Part shown: piece after piece, positions 32,180 through 44,351 of the stretch | Layout: each line of letters starts with the position of its first letter | Position numbering within the stretch: position 1 is the first letter of the stretch | Assembly (NCBI GenBank): GCA_963377175.1 | Contig: CAUJNA010003247.1 | Location: 616,001-680,000 of the forward strand | Source: Effrenium voratum | Taxonomy: Eukaryota > Sar > Dinophyceae > Suessiales > Symbiodiniaceae | DNA: 64,000 nt | Direction: 5' to 3' | Position numbers and translations under genes: made by a program | Notes under the pieces: model-generated | The model's database searches: none | What the model saw: the letters and a program-made list of their open reading frames with translations, nothing else | Told to the model about the DNA's origin: nothing

Positions 32180-33287
32180 CTGGCGATTTCTTTGGCTCAC
32201 CGAGGGTGCCCCAGCAGAGAGATGGATCCCGTCCATTTTACAGAAAAAGATGGTCTTCCCCTCAGATGGGGTATCTCCATTGGGAATCGCGGGTGTCCCA
32301 AAGAGTTTGTTTTATCCCATGTTGGGAAAGCACGATTTCTAGACGCTGGGAGGTGTTCTTTTCCATGCGGGGATCCAAGTAAGATTTTGACAAAACACAA
32401 CTCCCCTGAATCCGTCGAATGAATCCAGGGTCAGCACAAAATATGTGCACCAATGTAAAAAAAAGTCCATGGGTGAGCGTGCTTTAGCCAAATGTGTCTC
32501 TCCTGGCGGAAGCTTCGACCGCACAGAATTGTCCGGGTGTCTACAATCTGACCTTGGAATTGTTCCAAGTTTGGACGCACCGGACTTATCCGGGTAGAAC
32601 AAAAACGAGCTTCGCATTGTCCATGCGCTCTGTGATCAGACAGATTCGGCATTGATAAGAAGGGCAGGCTACCCTACGTCCCCACCAAGGGGAACTCACA
32701 TTGCAACTGCCCGAGAAGTGATGCTTTCAACCACGGAACGGGGATTGGACATTTGGGGAACCCGAAAACAAAGCTGCCCCTGCTTGGTTTTGAACGAACA
32801 GCCAAACAATTACTTTGTTTGTGCTGCTCAGATTCTGGATTGACAACCTTGTTGATAAGTCAGCTATTCTCAACATGTTCCTTCCCCAACAGTTGAAAGC
32901 TATTGGGGTCTTTGCCCAGATAGGCGCTGGGTGGTTTGGGGCAGCTTTTAGGAAGGGTTCTTGAGGGTTCCAGGGCATCAAAGCGTTGCCGCTATGTTTC
33001 CGCGCTGTAAATGGCACTTGGAACCTGAGTGAACGTTCAGTGCCAGCTTCGTTCATTTTTCTGCCAAGACACATCTGGAATAAGACTTGTCTGGTGTACA
33101 TGGGATGTCTAGGAGGGCCCCCCACTGCAAGATGCCAAATCCAAAACAGCAAAGACACGAAAAGCTCCACCAAAAACGGCAAAATCCAAAAAACACTAAG
33201 AACAGCGGAAACGAAAACAACTCCCTGAGTGCAGGGGCGCCGTTAAATCGTTTCCCCAGCCGAAGCCCACTGGACATGCCGAGGGGC

Positions 33288-33356
33288 GGTAGCCCTGGTG
33301 CACCGTGCTGGCCCATGCGCCCAGCTTTTCCTCCTGGATCTTGCAGGCATCGATGC
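33288..33356 (-). CDS. PDE exon (KIQEEKLGAWASTVHQGYR)
   Basis: This 69-nt exon reads IDAC, then KIQEEKLGAWASTVHQGY, the helix that ends in 'Y..NPyHN' in PDEs. It begins at CTGAG|GC in phase 1 and ends at CTACC|GC in phase 1, so the Arg codon is split and the next exon supplies TNPFHN. The junction matches the family exactly. Confidence 0.88.
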
Positions 33357-33872
33357 CTCAGGTGGCTGTGGTTGTCAAAACCAAAGGGCAGCTGGAAAGG
33401 ACTTTTCACTTTTTGGCATCCACTGTCAAATACTATTTTTGGACACACCCTGCTGAATACAAATAAACAGGCTAGTCATTGATCTGGAAGATCACGCAAA
33501 TCCAATGACACCATGAGGCGGGTCGCAAACAAATTGCCGCACTTGGAACTAAGGTCCTAATCTCACGTCCTGGAAAGACTGGCAGCACTACCACCAACAT
33601 GGCCTTCCAAAGTCGAAAGTCCAGAAACCGAGGGAAAGAGGTATGGATCTTGCTTCATCGGGCCACGTCACTTCAAGGCTGCTTCTTTGCTGGCAAAAAC
33701 CTATTCCAGGACGGGAAAACAAAGGCTCGGCCGATTTGGAAAGAATCCGGTGAGTTCCACATGAACCATCTCCGGGCATTTAGACCGTATTAGAGACCAA
33801 GCATATGGAAGTCTGGGTGTGTCTCTTTTTGAGGGTACCTCTTTTTTTGGTGGTTCTAAAGGGGAAACCAAC

Positions 33873-33979
33873 ACTCTTCCTGAGTGGATTGGTCAAACAA
33901 AGTCTGAACTTTCATTTGCCATCAAAATGGTCCAGCCCCAAAAAGTGGCTGATTTCCGAAACGGAACTCCGGGAGTGAG
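33873..33979. mobile_element. MITE, CTCACTTCCTGAGT family, copy
   Basis: Left CTCTTCCTGAGTGGATTGG, right GAAACGGAACTCCGGGAGTG. Middle TCAAAATGGTCCAGCCCC. It lies 71 bp upstream (plus sense) of the 25-nt micro-exon. Confidence 0.7.
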
Positions 33980-34049
33980 CCAAAATGACCACCCGAAGCC
34001 ATGTTGGGTCTCGGGTCCCGGTTGGAGGGAGCGGTTGCCAAGCTGCTAC

Positions 34050-34074
34050 CAGCGTGTCTCAGAATGTCAGGCAC
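34050..34074 (-). CDS. PDE micro-exon (VPDILRHA)
   Basis: At 25 nt this is the shortest exon I can support. It lies between CCGAG|GTG and CTG|GT. It bridges two firm exons in phase: EEL-VPDILRHAG-IDACK, matching the 'l..ml..lgi' helix of PDEs. It would be missed by most gene finders. Confidence 0.7.
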
Positions 34075-34841
34075 CTCGGGAGGAATATCAACCAGCTTTG
34101 TTTTTCCCTGGGCAGGGCTCCCTGGTTGACGTGTTTCCTTTTTCACTAGCCCAAGGGTGGTTTCCTAACGAGTCGTTTCCATCCAACGGGTGGTTCCTCT
34201 AACCCTAAGGCTCCCAATGATTTTTGGGCCTTGATGGGTTGTTTGCAAGGGTCTGGGCTTGCATTGAAGGGGTCATGAGCCTTAGGGCAGCTTTGGACAG
34301 GGTTCCCTGCATAGGTGCCCGAAGCTGGAAAAATCGATAAGTTTCCCTGGTCAATGGGGCCAAAAAAACCGATCTAAACCAGTGCCATCTATGTCTACTG
34401 GAACAAAAGTCCTGCAGCGGAGGGACGTGGGTTATCCCGTTGTTTGCAGGGCTTCAGCCATCGGGGCTCCCTGGCTTCTCCTTCCCTTTTTTTACAGGGG
34501 CTCAGTCATCCCAGCTGCTTTATCCATTTTTTTCCAGGGGTTCAGGCGGTGGATGACAAAATGTCCGGCCACAATCGGGAGGGGGGGAACGGAGGGAACA
34601 GCCCCACTGCATCAGGCCATTGTTTTTAGGGTGTCAATCATCCCACCTGACTCGAAGCGGATGTTGGACAACTAGAAACGGGCTCCCTGGTAAATGGGGC
34701 ATGAAACCAAGCTAAGACCATGGCCTTCCTTTGTTTCCCAAGGCATCAGCGAGTGAAAGTCACCTTTCCGCCAAACAAAAAAAACGAAAACCACCGAGAA
34801 AGGGCCACCAGGTCATTCTAAGCCCACCAAAAAGTTGGCAA

Positions 34842-34946
34842 TACTGTGGATGGACGAAATCCTGCACCACTTCGAACCCATGGGACAGCATTGTTTGCTG
34901 GTAATATTTTTCCTTAGGTGGTGCAGGATTTCGTCCATCCACAGTA
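34842..34946. mobile_element. MITE, TACTGTGGATGG family, second full copy
   Basis: This is 105 bp with ends TACTGTGGATGGACGAAAT and its exact inverse. The next inner stretch (CCTGCACCAC/GTGGTGCAGG) is also inverted, so the arms reach about 30 bp. It lies in the intron between the 36.5- and 34.1-kb exons. Confidence 0.85.
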
Positions 34947-36474
34947 GGACCCTTGCCGAACCTCTGGGGCTTCTCCAAAATTGCGTCTCCCCGAACAGGC
35001 CATCTGCCAAAAGGTCGCGCCGGGGTGATTCAAATGGCCAGTGGTGGGTGCTCAATGAGGAAACACCATATGGATCCGCAGGCCCATAGGATTGAGCCTT
35101 AACTTGGGACCCTGACATGTGGACATTCGGGATTGCCCACCACATAGCGGGGGTCCATCTCTTTAAAACTTTAAAACTCATTCGGCGGATGGGGGAGGGG
35201 AGGGACATCGGGGAAAGTGGGTCCAGTCTTGGGAACATAGCCGCCGCACTGGGATCAGGCCAGAGGGTCTTTCTGTGCAGCTTTGGCGATTCACCTGCCA
35301 CAACTTCCTTGATTTCCGATCTTTTTAGTGGTTCTAGGGGTTGATTCCCCATTATTTTTCAGCCATCGTTCTTTTCAAAAACCAGCCATTTCCCAAGGGT
35401 GTTTGGTGTTTTTTTCAGAAAGAAGGATCCGTGAAAAGAATGGAAAGCTGCCCCTGGAGTGGTTGTTCCAAAGCTTCAAAGTCAAACATGTTCGAGTGCT
35501 GATCTTGTTGGTGCCCCAAGTTCTCTCGCACTCTTGCCGATGTTCTAATCACAGTTGATTCGTGCTATGGTGAATACAGGGTTCCCTGCATTTCCTCATT
35601 TGAATCTTACCCACCAAAAGGAAACGCACTTTACAATGGCGCATAATTTGTAATGTAACACCACCCACAAAGGGGGGAAATATGTGTGTGCCTTTTTTGA
35701 AGACCCCCTAAATGGTAGCTTGTCTTTTGGCTTCAAAAAGACGTGCCACCAACTATGTAGAGAACCCTGGGACATACTGCCCGCGAGCAACCACTTCACG
35801 GCTGCCCCAGTGCCGTGAAAGTTGGAAAAACCAAGCAAGCCCCGCGCTGGGTGTCGAGTTTTAGCCTCGACATCCGTGATACCAAAAATAGACTTTTAAT
35901 TCCCGTGACTTTATCGCTTTACAGGGACCTCGGAAACAACACAAAACAGCTCGCCAACTTGAGATCAGTGTTCCCGGCACGTGGTTTCGGGCTTTGCTGT
36001 TCTGAGGACCCTGCTTTACAAATGAGATTCCCGTGGTGCAGAAACATGCAAATCCATCCCCTCGCCGCCTATCGGTCAGGTTGTTGGAACATGGTTGATC
36101 CACAAGGAGGGCCTTAGGCAAAGGGCAACCTCCTTCCTGGTGGATCACTCCATCCAAGTGAACAACAACCCAAACCCCCGTGGCGCAAGATTCTGTCCAT
36201 CCACAGTATGGACCAAATCAGGGAAACCAAAAGGTCACAAAAACCCAAGGACTAAAGTCCCCAAACTTTAAGGACCTGGAAATAAAGGCTTAACCTTCTG
36301 GAACCTATGACCAAAGAGAAACCCGGTCAAATGGCCTTGGGTCAAAATCCCGTACCCACAGTGAACATCCCAATCCCCACTAAAATAGGTTCTAAAATGG
36401 GTGGTGCACCTACCCCAAAATGGGATCTTATTGGTTTTGACAACCACAGCCAAATGGATTCGTTGGACAGGCGC

Positions 36475-36544
36475 TAGCTCCTCGAGGAAGCTCTCACGCT
36501 GTTCGAGGACGTCGAAGTTCAGGGACACCAAGTCGTCCACAGAC
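36475..36544 (-). CDS. PDE exon: start of catalytic region (LVSLNFDVL)
   Basis: This 70-nt exon reads VDDLVSLNFDVLEQRESFLE and then EL. PDE catalytic domains begin with a similar 'l.sl.fDv...' segment. It begins at CGGAG|G in phase 2 and ends in phase 0 at GAGCTA|GC. Confidence 0.82.
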
Positions 36545-37675
36545 CTCCGGAGACATCCAGAAATGAGGAATGAGACCTTCGGTGAGACCGAAGAAATCTG
36601 GGAAGAAATTGTCTCCCAGGAGGACAGCCAAGTTTACGCCCTTTCGCACCACTTTGAAACCATGGTTGAAACCATAAGGTTTGTTGGTATTTGAAGGGGA
36701 ATCATCATTCCATCCACAGTATGGGTATTGATTGCCCAACCATTTTGAGGCAGACCCTTTGCATCAATTGTGTCAACTTGCAACCGCTTCACCCCAAGGC
36801 CTAGCGCCTTTCCTTGGTCTGGGAGTGGAACCTGGACTGCCCCAAGAAAGCTGTCCCTTTGATCCCTTTAAGGAAGTTGAAGGGTTGAGTGGGTCAGGTT
36901 GGTTTTTGTTTCTTCTTCTTTTCTTCGAACCCCTTTTTGGTCCACAAAGGGAAACCAAAGCACAACCTGCCCCCAACAAAAAGAGCAACCTGAACGGCTG
37001 AAAGTTGCCGGCGGAAAACGGGAAAACATTCTCTGAGTCGGGTTTAGCTCACACGCCAAGCTGAAAAGGGTTCAGCACGGCCGTCGGCCCCAAAAAAACG
37101 GACTCTCGCACATGCCGCCTGCAGGGGTTGAGTGCAAAACCGCGGCGACAGCGAGCAGTTGAATTGTCTTCCCGTGAAATTGTCCGTTTGAGCGGCGATG
37201 GGATCTCGAAAGAAGTTGTTCAACAATCAGGCATTCTGTGTAACACTCTTAGGTACATGACCTTCCTTGCCCTACAAGCCCCTGACTAGATTTACCGTCC
37301 AGAACTTCTTCATCCAGAAAGAAGCCCTCAATTCTACTAACCCACGCCAGTCCCGAGAAACTCGACGAGCCATGCATCAAACCCTGCCTAAGGCTTTGAG
37401 CAGGATTACCCAAAACCTGAAATGGGGCGACCCCGCTTCTTCTCTCCAAAGGTGGAAGTACATAATCCTTGTGCATACCCCTTGGCTCCCCTGTTATCCA
37501 CCCACTTTAGGAGTCGAATATGCCCCTTTTGGGGAGAGGGGTATGAACATCAGATTCGTTTGCCCCAGGATGTGTAAAAGGGGTATGTACAAGCACCCCT
37601 GGATTTTACCCGCGAATCGGTAAAATCGCTGGTAGATGATTGACTGCATTGACGAAGGTTCGTGTTTGTTCTTGC

Positions 37676-37755
37676 TGTGGGTACTCTCTTCACCCTTTTA
37701 AAGGGAAACCAAAAGGAACCCACCAATTTGGGGTACCCCCTATTTTGACACACCG
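37676..37755. mobile_element. MITE, GTGTGTC family, short copy
   Basis: 80 bp; left GTGGGTACTCTCTTCACC, right GGGGTACCCCCTATTTTGAC then ACAC. Body AAAGGGAAACCAAAAGGAAC as in related copies. Confidence 0.55.
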
Positions 37756-38269
37756 CAAGGGTCCCCAACTCAAATCATGTTTGACCGCCTGAAAGATTCG
37801 TCTCTTATTCTAGAGTTGATATTTGCGCTTGGCTATCTGGGTACACAGAAAATCCCATGTTCTGACTGACGCTGTTCCATGTTTAGTCCACCCTAATATT
37901 ATCAAATTATCACATTTGGGTGTTCTGGGTGTTTCTCAAAAATTCGAACAACCACTCCAGGCGCTGCTTCCCTTTCGTTTCCCTTCACCATCCAAGGCTC
38001 AAGCTCCGTTTTCTTTCAGAACCCCCCCCCCCCCCGAATTTCCCCGCCCCACAGAGTTGTGTTTTTTTTCAGACCCGCGTTCAGGGGAGACCTGCGGATC
38101 CGCCCACTCCCCCCAGACCCCCCAAAAAACCAGCAAAAAAAAACACAGAAAAGCAAGAAATAGAAAAAAAACCAGCAAAAACAGGGGAAAAAAAGGAAGA
38201 ACAAGAGAAGAAGAATAAAAATATTAAAGAAAAACGCGAGTCCGAGTCGGCCGAGTCGGCCAAGGCGCA

Positions 38270-38400
38270 GCGGGGAGTGCGCCCGCAGGAAGGGCTGGCG
38301 GCTCAAGGACCGCAAGATCTCCGGCGGCGAGCTCCTCGCCAAGAGCCATGGGCTGAACCCGCGGCTCGGTCTTGCCGCCCCCCGAAAGCCGCAGGTCTGT
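38270..38400 (-). CDS. Weak candidate coding island (strand unsure)
   Basis: A GC-rich stretch is open on the minus strand (SGGGKTEPRVQPMALGEEL, then AAGDLAVLEPPALPAG) and also on the plus strand (RLKDRKISGGELLAKSHG). Composition differs sharply from the A-rich DNA at 38.1-38.22 kb. A minus-strand PDE linker exon is plausible, but the strand cannot be decided by eye. Confidence 0.3.
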
Positions 38401-38424
38401 ACTCCAAACACCACACACAAAGCA

Positions 38425-38487
38425 AATATAATATATGTATGTATATATATATATGTATACGTATGTATTTTTTTTGGGGGGGGCTAC
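38425..38487 (+). repeat. TATG/TA microsatellite with T-run and G-run
   Basis: TATGTATG and TA units run into a T8 then G7 junction (38468-38484). The same T-run/G-run end recurs elsewhere in the window. Confidence 0.85.
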
Positions 38488-41011
38488 ATAATTACAGAAA
38501 GAACACCCCATAGATTTGTCCGTGTCCTCATCTTTGTGTACTCCCAGGGCTAGATACTTACACACACATTATGCACCTATCATGAAGCATGGCTTAAAAG
38601 TACCCCACAAACCCCACTATTGCACCATCAACATCCAATCGGGAAACCGAGAAGTAACCCAACTTGGAGGCTTCCGCTTGGGCTGCCAACTCTTTCGGCA
38701 CCTCGTACATTTTCTCGCCGTGCCCAAGAAAAGTCCAAACTGTCTTAAACCCTGGAAGTGACGAAACAAAAACTCGTTAGACCCTTTCCGGTTTCCAACC
38801 ATGGCATAACCAGCCCGCTTCAAACATACTAATGTGTTTGTTGGTTTCCCTGTCCGCGATGTTTCGTTGCCCAACCGGTTTTGACAAATGGTGAGAATCA
38901 TCAACACATCCCCCCAAAGAGCCGACCAGTCCAGCAGCGTAGAAATCGGCAAGGGGCAAATCCTCAAAACAACCCCTCAGAACCAAAAACAACACACAAC
39001 CTCAAAACAAGAAACAAAGCAAAGGCCACTAAAACAAGACACCTCCCTCACGCCCCCTTGAAGCCTTTGAGGCAGGTTTGAATCAAAAGTTTGGCAAGGA
39101 AAACCTGAAACCTTAGAACACTCCTTGTGCACGTTGGATGCTTAATGGGATGATTCCTTAAAGAGGCTTGGGGATGCATTCCGCGATGTGGCTTTTGTTT
39201 GTCATGAATGCATGCTCGGAGCAATTGGGGCTCAAGTGTTCTCTGGAGTGGAAGATCTCTACCTGCAGGAAAATACCCTCCTGTGCTTACGCTCAAAGAG
39301 GGACAAACATTCCTGCAAATGCAGTCAGGCCGCCTCTAGCAACAAGGGACCCGTTTAGGGAATGGACACCATGGGTATGACTCAAGCCATGTGGATCCTT
39401 CTTTGCTGGAAGGCAAAAGGGAAGCCTTGGATGTCAACTCATTACATACCTTGCAGTGCACACCGGAAAATATGGGAAGTCTCCTTCGTGTTCTGGAATT
39501 CCAGACTCGGTGGGCTATTTCTTTTTTTGGGGGGGTCTCATTTGGGACCATTCACTTTTTTGGGAAAACACCCCACGAAATCTGCCAGGTACTTGACTCC
39601 GGGGTCTCCGTGCAATACTGCATGCAACCAAGCAGAAACCAACAGCAAACAAACCTCCAGACTTTGATCTGCGAACAGCCAACTGCTTCCTTGTTAGGGA
39701 AAATGGAGGAAGCCAATAGCAAGAGTTACCGGGTGCCGCCCTTCTTTGGGAGGGAGGTGGGTCCCCTATTCCTATTTCGACACGTGCTGTGTCAAAGAAA
39801 TGAGCAACCATGGGCGGCTTCCAAACTTCAAGCCCCTTTAAAAAAACCCAAAAACACAAACTTCCCAACTTCAAGCACAACAAAACAACTTCCCAACTTC
39901 AAGCCTTCTTAAACAACCAAGAACAAAATAACAGGACGCCAACTCCAAAAAAAAACACGAGCCGCTCCATTCCGCCAAGCCGAGTGCCCGGCATCGCCGG
40001 GGTGCGGCTGCTCTGGCTGCTGCCCACCCTCGGGCTCGTTTTTGGCTCGACGCGACGACGATCGACCGCTGGGTCGGCGCGGGGAGTCGAGGGGTCTGAG
40101 GGTCTGGGCGGTTTGATTTCTCGGGGAGCGAAATGGATGGGTTGCACCGATCCTAGGCCCTCCAGTGAGGTTAGAATGAGGAGGATAGGTGGCCGATGGG
40201 GGGGTGGGTATCGTAGAATTGGGGGGAAACCCGGGCGGTTTACCTAGGTCCTCCAGTAGAGAGAGGTTAGAATAAGATGGTTCCCTGTCTTTTTTCGGTA
40301 GTCCATTTCGGAGGGGAACCCTCCCCCCGAAAAAGAGTTGAGGTAAAAGTTGGCAGCGGGGATAAAATCCGTTCAAGCCCGAGGCTCTGAGCTTCAATCC
40401 TAGTGAGACACATATCCTATAGGTCCAAAATACCCAAAGGCTGAGTGAGAAAACCGATCCTTTCAGAGGTCAACATGTTTATCCTTTCAGCTTCCTTCGA
40501 TCTTCGAAGACCAGGGGCTTACCCTCTGGATGACCATTTCGGTGAGACTTGTTGCTTTCAAAGGTGCACCAAAGGGGGCTGTGTTGTCCATGGGTTTCGG
40601 TTACACCTCGCATGAATTCAAAGCCGCTCAAGCTGCTGGTGTTTTTTTGGTCCAGCTCCAGCTCCTGATAGAGGCGCCTTTGTCTGTTCCTTCGTGGCTT
40701 GGCATCATCTCAACAAGACTCGCGACTTGCAGTTGGAATCCGACGGGAAAGCCAATTCGCGCCTTGGGTTGAGAGTTGTCTTTGCCGTCCCGCGCTCACT
40801 CGGTCCAGCAACTCTCTACTCGGTGCAGAGCTGCTTCCAAGGGCAAGCAAAACAAGGACTTAGCCTTTTTCCAGTAAGCTAACGGCTTGCTTGAGCTTGA
40901 GTGGATAGGCCAGAAAAAACTTGTGTTTATCACTAAAAAGGTCCAAACCCAAACAATGTTTATTTCTGACGGGAGGGCGATTCTAATGCGGCAACACTCC
41001 AGACTCCCACA

Positions 41012-41060
41012 ACATGAGGCCCCTTCGGCCGCCAAATCTCCGGCTTCCTCGCCGACAGGA
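41012..41060 (-). CDS. Weak candidate linker exon
   Basis: A GC-rich island reads PVGEEAGDLAAEGAS on the minus strand, or, after a GGCGAG|GAAG acceptor, KPEIWRPKGPH in another frame that would continue the 41.5-kb exon in phase. Either may be chance. It is listed because the linker between 41.5 and 36.5 kb otherwise lacks exons. Confidence 0.25.
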
Positions 41061-41518
41061 GACTCATTCAAATGTGAGACCATTCAACTAGCACTTGACA
41101 TTTGAACTCATGGCACTTTTAAGGAATAACATTGAGATCCCAAAAAAACTCCGGAAACTGAATTAAGGGATCCGAGTAAAACATTATCATGGTGAGCCGT
41201 TCTCCCCCCCAGGTGAGCTCGGGGTAAAAAACTTGGCAGAAAAACAATCACCTTTGCGAACGGAATTCAGGGGTCGAAAAACTGTCCAAGGAATTGGGCA
41301 CTAGAAACCCGATACCCACCGAGAACGGCTTTTGTTCAGTTGTGGGGCTTGATCAATCTTTCTGGCTTTCCCGAAGATGGCAAACTTTTCCCAAACTGAA
41401 TCAAATATGTCTAGGTTGTTGCAATACGGCCATCCTATGGTTTCACGGACCTTTTGAATGAACGCGAATGCGAATCACTGATGTTGAACGGCCGACTGGG
41501 CTTGCCGTGCCAAGCTGC

Positions 41519-41571
41519 GTGCGCTCCCTGTGCTGGTTCAGCACCGCAGCCACTTCGGTGTCGTTATTCTC
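41519..41571 (-). CDS. Probable PDE exon: linker helix (TEVAAVLNQHRERT)
   Basis: The minus strand reads ENNDTEVAAVLNQHRERT, a charged helical peptide in a GC-rich island with acceptor GAG|GAG or GAGGAG|AAT and donor CGCAC|GC. It would lie between the GAF and catalytic domains. No motif proves it, and the join on either side is not settled. Confidence 0.5.
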
Positions 41572-41814
41572 CTCGGCGCGGCCCCAGTTTTGGTGGTGGT
41601 GGCTTGGTTTAAGGGGGGGGGGTTCCCAGGCCAAATCCTCACTGCCGGAGGATTGCCTGACGCCATGAGAGGAGCATGGGCGAAAAGGCAGATAAAACAT
41701 CACATCACCTTATCCCATTGAAACGCATGTGACAGCATGTGTGGGGAATCAACCAAACCAATCGGGCAATGAGCAAAGCCGACTGAACACGAGACGAGGC
41801 GTTTTTATTCTGCA

Positions 41815-41932
41815 GGGGGGGGGGTTAAGGGTTAGGGCGGGTTCAGGGGTGGGTTTGAGATTGTATTTGGGCGGCTTTGAGGGTGGGTTGAGGGTGGGTT
41901 GAGGGTGGGTTGAGGGTGGGTTGCGGGGGTGA
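41815..41932 (+). repeat. G-rich tandem repeat with telomere-like start
   Basis: Starts with a G run and TTAAGGGTTAGGG, then four units of GGGTGGGTTGA (41878-41925). Regular runs of three G could form G-quadruplexes. On the other strand it codes for nothing but repeat peptides. Confidence 0.75.
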
Positions 41933-42605
41933 CTTGAAGCTCGGTTGGGAAAGACTTAGGCTGACACCGAGTTGGCTCGCGGTGTGAGGGTTGATGAAGG
42001 ATGCGATCGCCTGGGTTTAGGTTCGACTCCATTCACATGAATGCTCCCCGCGAAATGCCAAACATGACAATGCATCAGGGGTCAAGAACGTAAAATTGTC
42101 AGTTTGACAGTTGACAGGTTGATAAACGTATGGAACAAGTTTATGCAATCCATAAGCTGATGAGACGAGTTGATGAATCCAGTGAAGTTTATAAAATGAG
42201 TTGAAGTTGAAGGTCATACATTTGATGAACAAAGTTGATCATGCTTGTACACATGACAGGTGCATGCTGAGCGGGGGTTGCAACCGTTGCCACCTGCGGC
42301 GCGGGATCGAATCTCCTTCAAGGAATGTTGGCATCAGAGTGGCATTAAGACAACCGCAGCAAGGAATGTTGCGGAGGAGTTGAATCTCAAAACCGCACAG
42401 TGACGTCATGGAGGCCCGTCTGGGTTTTGTCTCGGCCAATTGACAGTCGAGGGCTCCAAACTGGGTGTCGTTTTTTGGAGTTGGTAACCCCATTTTGTGG
42501 TTTTAGAGGGAAACAGGAGGAATACCAAACCGCTTTGCCATTTTGCCAGGGCCCAACCCCAAAAAGGCGAGCCAGCCCCAACTGAAAATCCTCGCCGCTC
42601 TCGGC

Positions 42606-42631
42606 TGAATGCGGCCGAAGAGGCGAAGACG
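42606..42631 (-). CDS. Probable PDE micro-exon: last GAF helix (VFASSAAF)
   Basis: A possible 26-nt micro-exon, GAGAG|C acceptor and TTCA|GC donor, reads (T)VFASSAAF, which fits the closing GAF helix 'l..~a~~aA.ai'. The island is open further upstream on the same strand, so the boundary is tentative. Its phase also does not join cleanly to the next island at 41.5 kb. Confidence 0.5.
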
Positions 42632-43589
42632 CTCTCTAGAGCCTTCCAGCGCTGGCGGTAGAAGGAGTCTCCAACCACCATCCTCGGTCAAAAGATCCGA
42701 ACGACATCAGCTATCACTTGGTTGCTGGTTTGGTGGTCCCAGGTGGCTTCTGATTTACTCTCTAAACAAGGGGTTCACATCCATAGAGTTACCTGACAAA
42801 ACTTGGTTGCTGTAACGACCCCTCTGCAAGTGTTCAACTTTTTCGTGGAACTCAATAGACGTCCACCAAATAGTTGAGCTCTCCAAGATCCCAACCCAAT
42901 AGCAATCAAGATCAGTTATCACGTATCAGACTTTCCCGAATCCATTGGCTTTCGTGAGCCCGGAGGTGTGAAGGGGTGGTTTCTCGTTTCCCATCCCTCC
43001 ACAAGAAGGCGTTCAAATTTTCCAGAATCCAAATCGCTTGAGGGCAATCGCCAACTCAGCCCTTACCATTCGACCTCGGCGTGTGAGCACATGGTGGGAC
43101 GAGTTGACGCCAGCAACACAGCCTCCCAAACTCGAGAAATTGGATGAGCAGAAACGAGATCGATCCGTCCGCTTTTTTCAAAAAAGAACAGCCTCACACT
43201 TCTCAACACATGGGAATAATCACGTCGAATCCGCCAGATTCCTTTTAAAGAAAAGGGATCCGGTTTGGTCACTGCATGCCATCGGGCCGAAAGCTTACCA
43301 TCCACACCTTCCGAGCCCGAAGCTCGATGGACCGACTTGAACCTTCGTTTCCCAACGGCGCGCCATCTTGGGCGAAAAACCTCCCCCCCAAAAAAACCTG
43401 TGCTTCCTCCTTGTGCTGGTCCTACAAAACGTGTCACCAGAAACAAAGAAGAAAACAAATCATTTCACCAGAAACCGTTGTTGGTCATACCAAACATTTC
43501 ACCAGCAAAAAGAAACACGGAAAGTTAAAAACAGAACACAAGCAAATAATACACAAAAACTGGCAGCGCCGACCGGCCGCAGGGATCGG

Positions 43590-43628
43590 CAATATCTATA
43601 TCTATATATATATATATATATATATATG
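43590..43628 (+). repeat. TA microsatellite
   Basis: TCTATA then a pure TA run of about 13 units, ending in TG and T run. It lies just downstream of the VLNKR exon (minus-strand sense). Confidence 0.9.
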
Positions 43629-43684
43629 TTTTTTTCATCCCGGGCGACGCTTCGTTTCGGATTCCGGATCGTTGGCTGAGGGGC

Positions 43685-43752
43685 GTGATCTTCTGCAGCT
43701 CCTCCAGGTCCGCCTCGGAGAAGGCCCCCGAGGAGTTCCGCTTGTTCAGCAC
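43685..43752 (-). CDS. PDE exon: GAF end (VLNKRNSSGAFSEADLEEL)
   Basis: This 68-nt exon carries the GAF hallmark NK.x..FtdeD..l, here VLNKR, then GAFSEADLEELQKI. It begins at GGCAG|GTG in phase 0 and ends in phase 2 at ATCAC|GC. It lies beside a TA microsatellite (43590-43628). Confidence 0.9.
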
Positions 43753-44313
43753 CTGCCGAGGGGCGAGTCTCTCCCGCTCCGGCCGCCGGCTGGGGGCTGT
43801 GGCAGGGGGGCGGGGTGAGCCGAATCTACAACGGGCACGGGGCACTGGATGTGGGGGGCAGAAAGGCACTAGCTTTGGGCTCGGGCACTTAAATGTGAGT
43901 CCACTTGGAAACAATGAGAGTTCTTTGAGTTCAAATCATCGAAATTGGGGAAGTTGCGTCCCGAGCAGAAACTGTGGCTTTCGGCACATTTGGGACCTCA
44001 AATCATGAAGCGCACTGTGGCATGATTTGCTTGCGCACGGCTTATGTGACTTTCACATATCCCATGCGACATGCTCATGATCTGTGCGGCATGTGCTTAG
44101 CATGTGCATGTTGCCTTGCGTACATTGCGTTTGGCTCATGCATACGGGCTGGCTTCTTTCTCCACTGTGCGTGCTCTTTCATGTGCTGTGTTTGCACGCG
44201 GTCATGCTTGTTTCCACAAGCCCCCAGGGTTGTCTCTGTTAGGGACTTCAAAAAGAAACGTTGGTTTGGTCGCTCCCTCCGCCATTTCAAGCGGCGTTTT
44301 GCATTAGGCCGGC

Positions 44314-44351
44314 CTGGATCACGCCGATGGTCTTTTCATGGTTCATGGTGC
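44314..44351 (-). CDS. PDE exon: GAF segment TIGVIQ
   Basis: This 38-nt exon reads TMNHEKTIGVIQ, the 'g..iGvlQ' strand that precedes NK in GAF domains. It begins at CGAG|GC in phase 1 and ends in phase 0 at ATCCAG|GC. With the following exon it gives IGVIQVLNKRN, a near-perfect family match, which strongly supports use of the GC donor. Confidence 0.88.

Larger units (their letters stand above)
31089..43684. other. PDE introns between 31.1 and 43.7 kb
   Basis: Holds the exons at 32133, 33288, 34050, 36475 and the linker candidates. The 36.5-41.5 kb stretch (5 kb) has no firm exon, only weak islands at 38.3, 40.0 (SSQSSRTPAMPGTRLGG, minus) and 41.0 kb. The remainder is MITE-like DNA. Confidence 0.55.

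Noticed and set aside
42290..42325. tRNA T-arm (GGGATCGAATCTCC)
   Set aside because: The loop fits but the stem does not pair on either strand.
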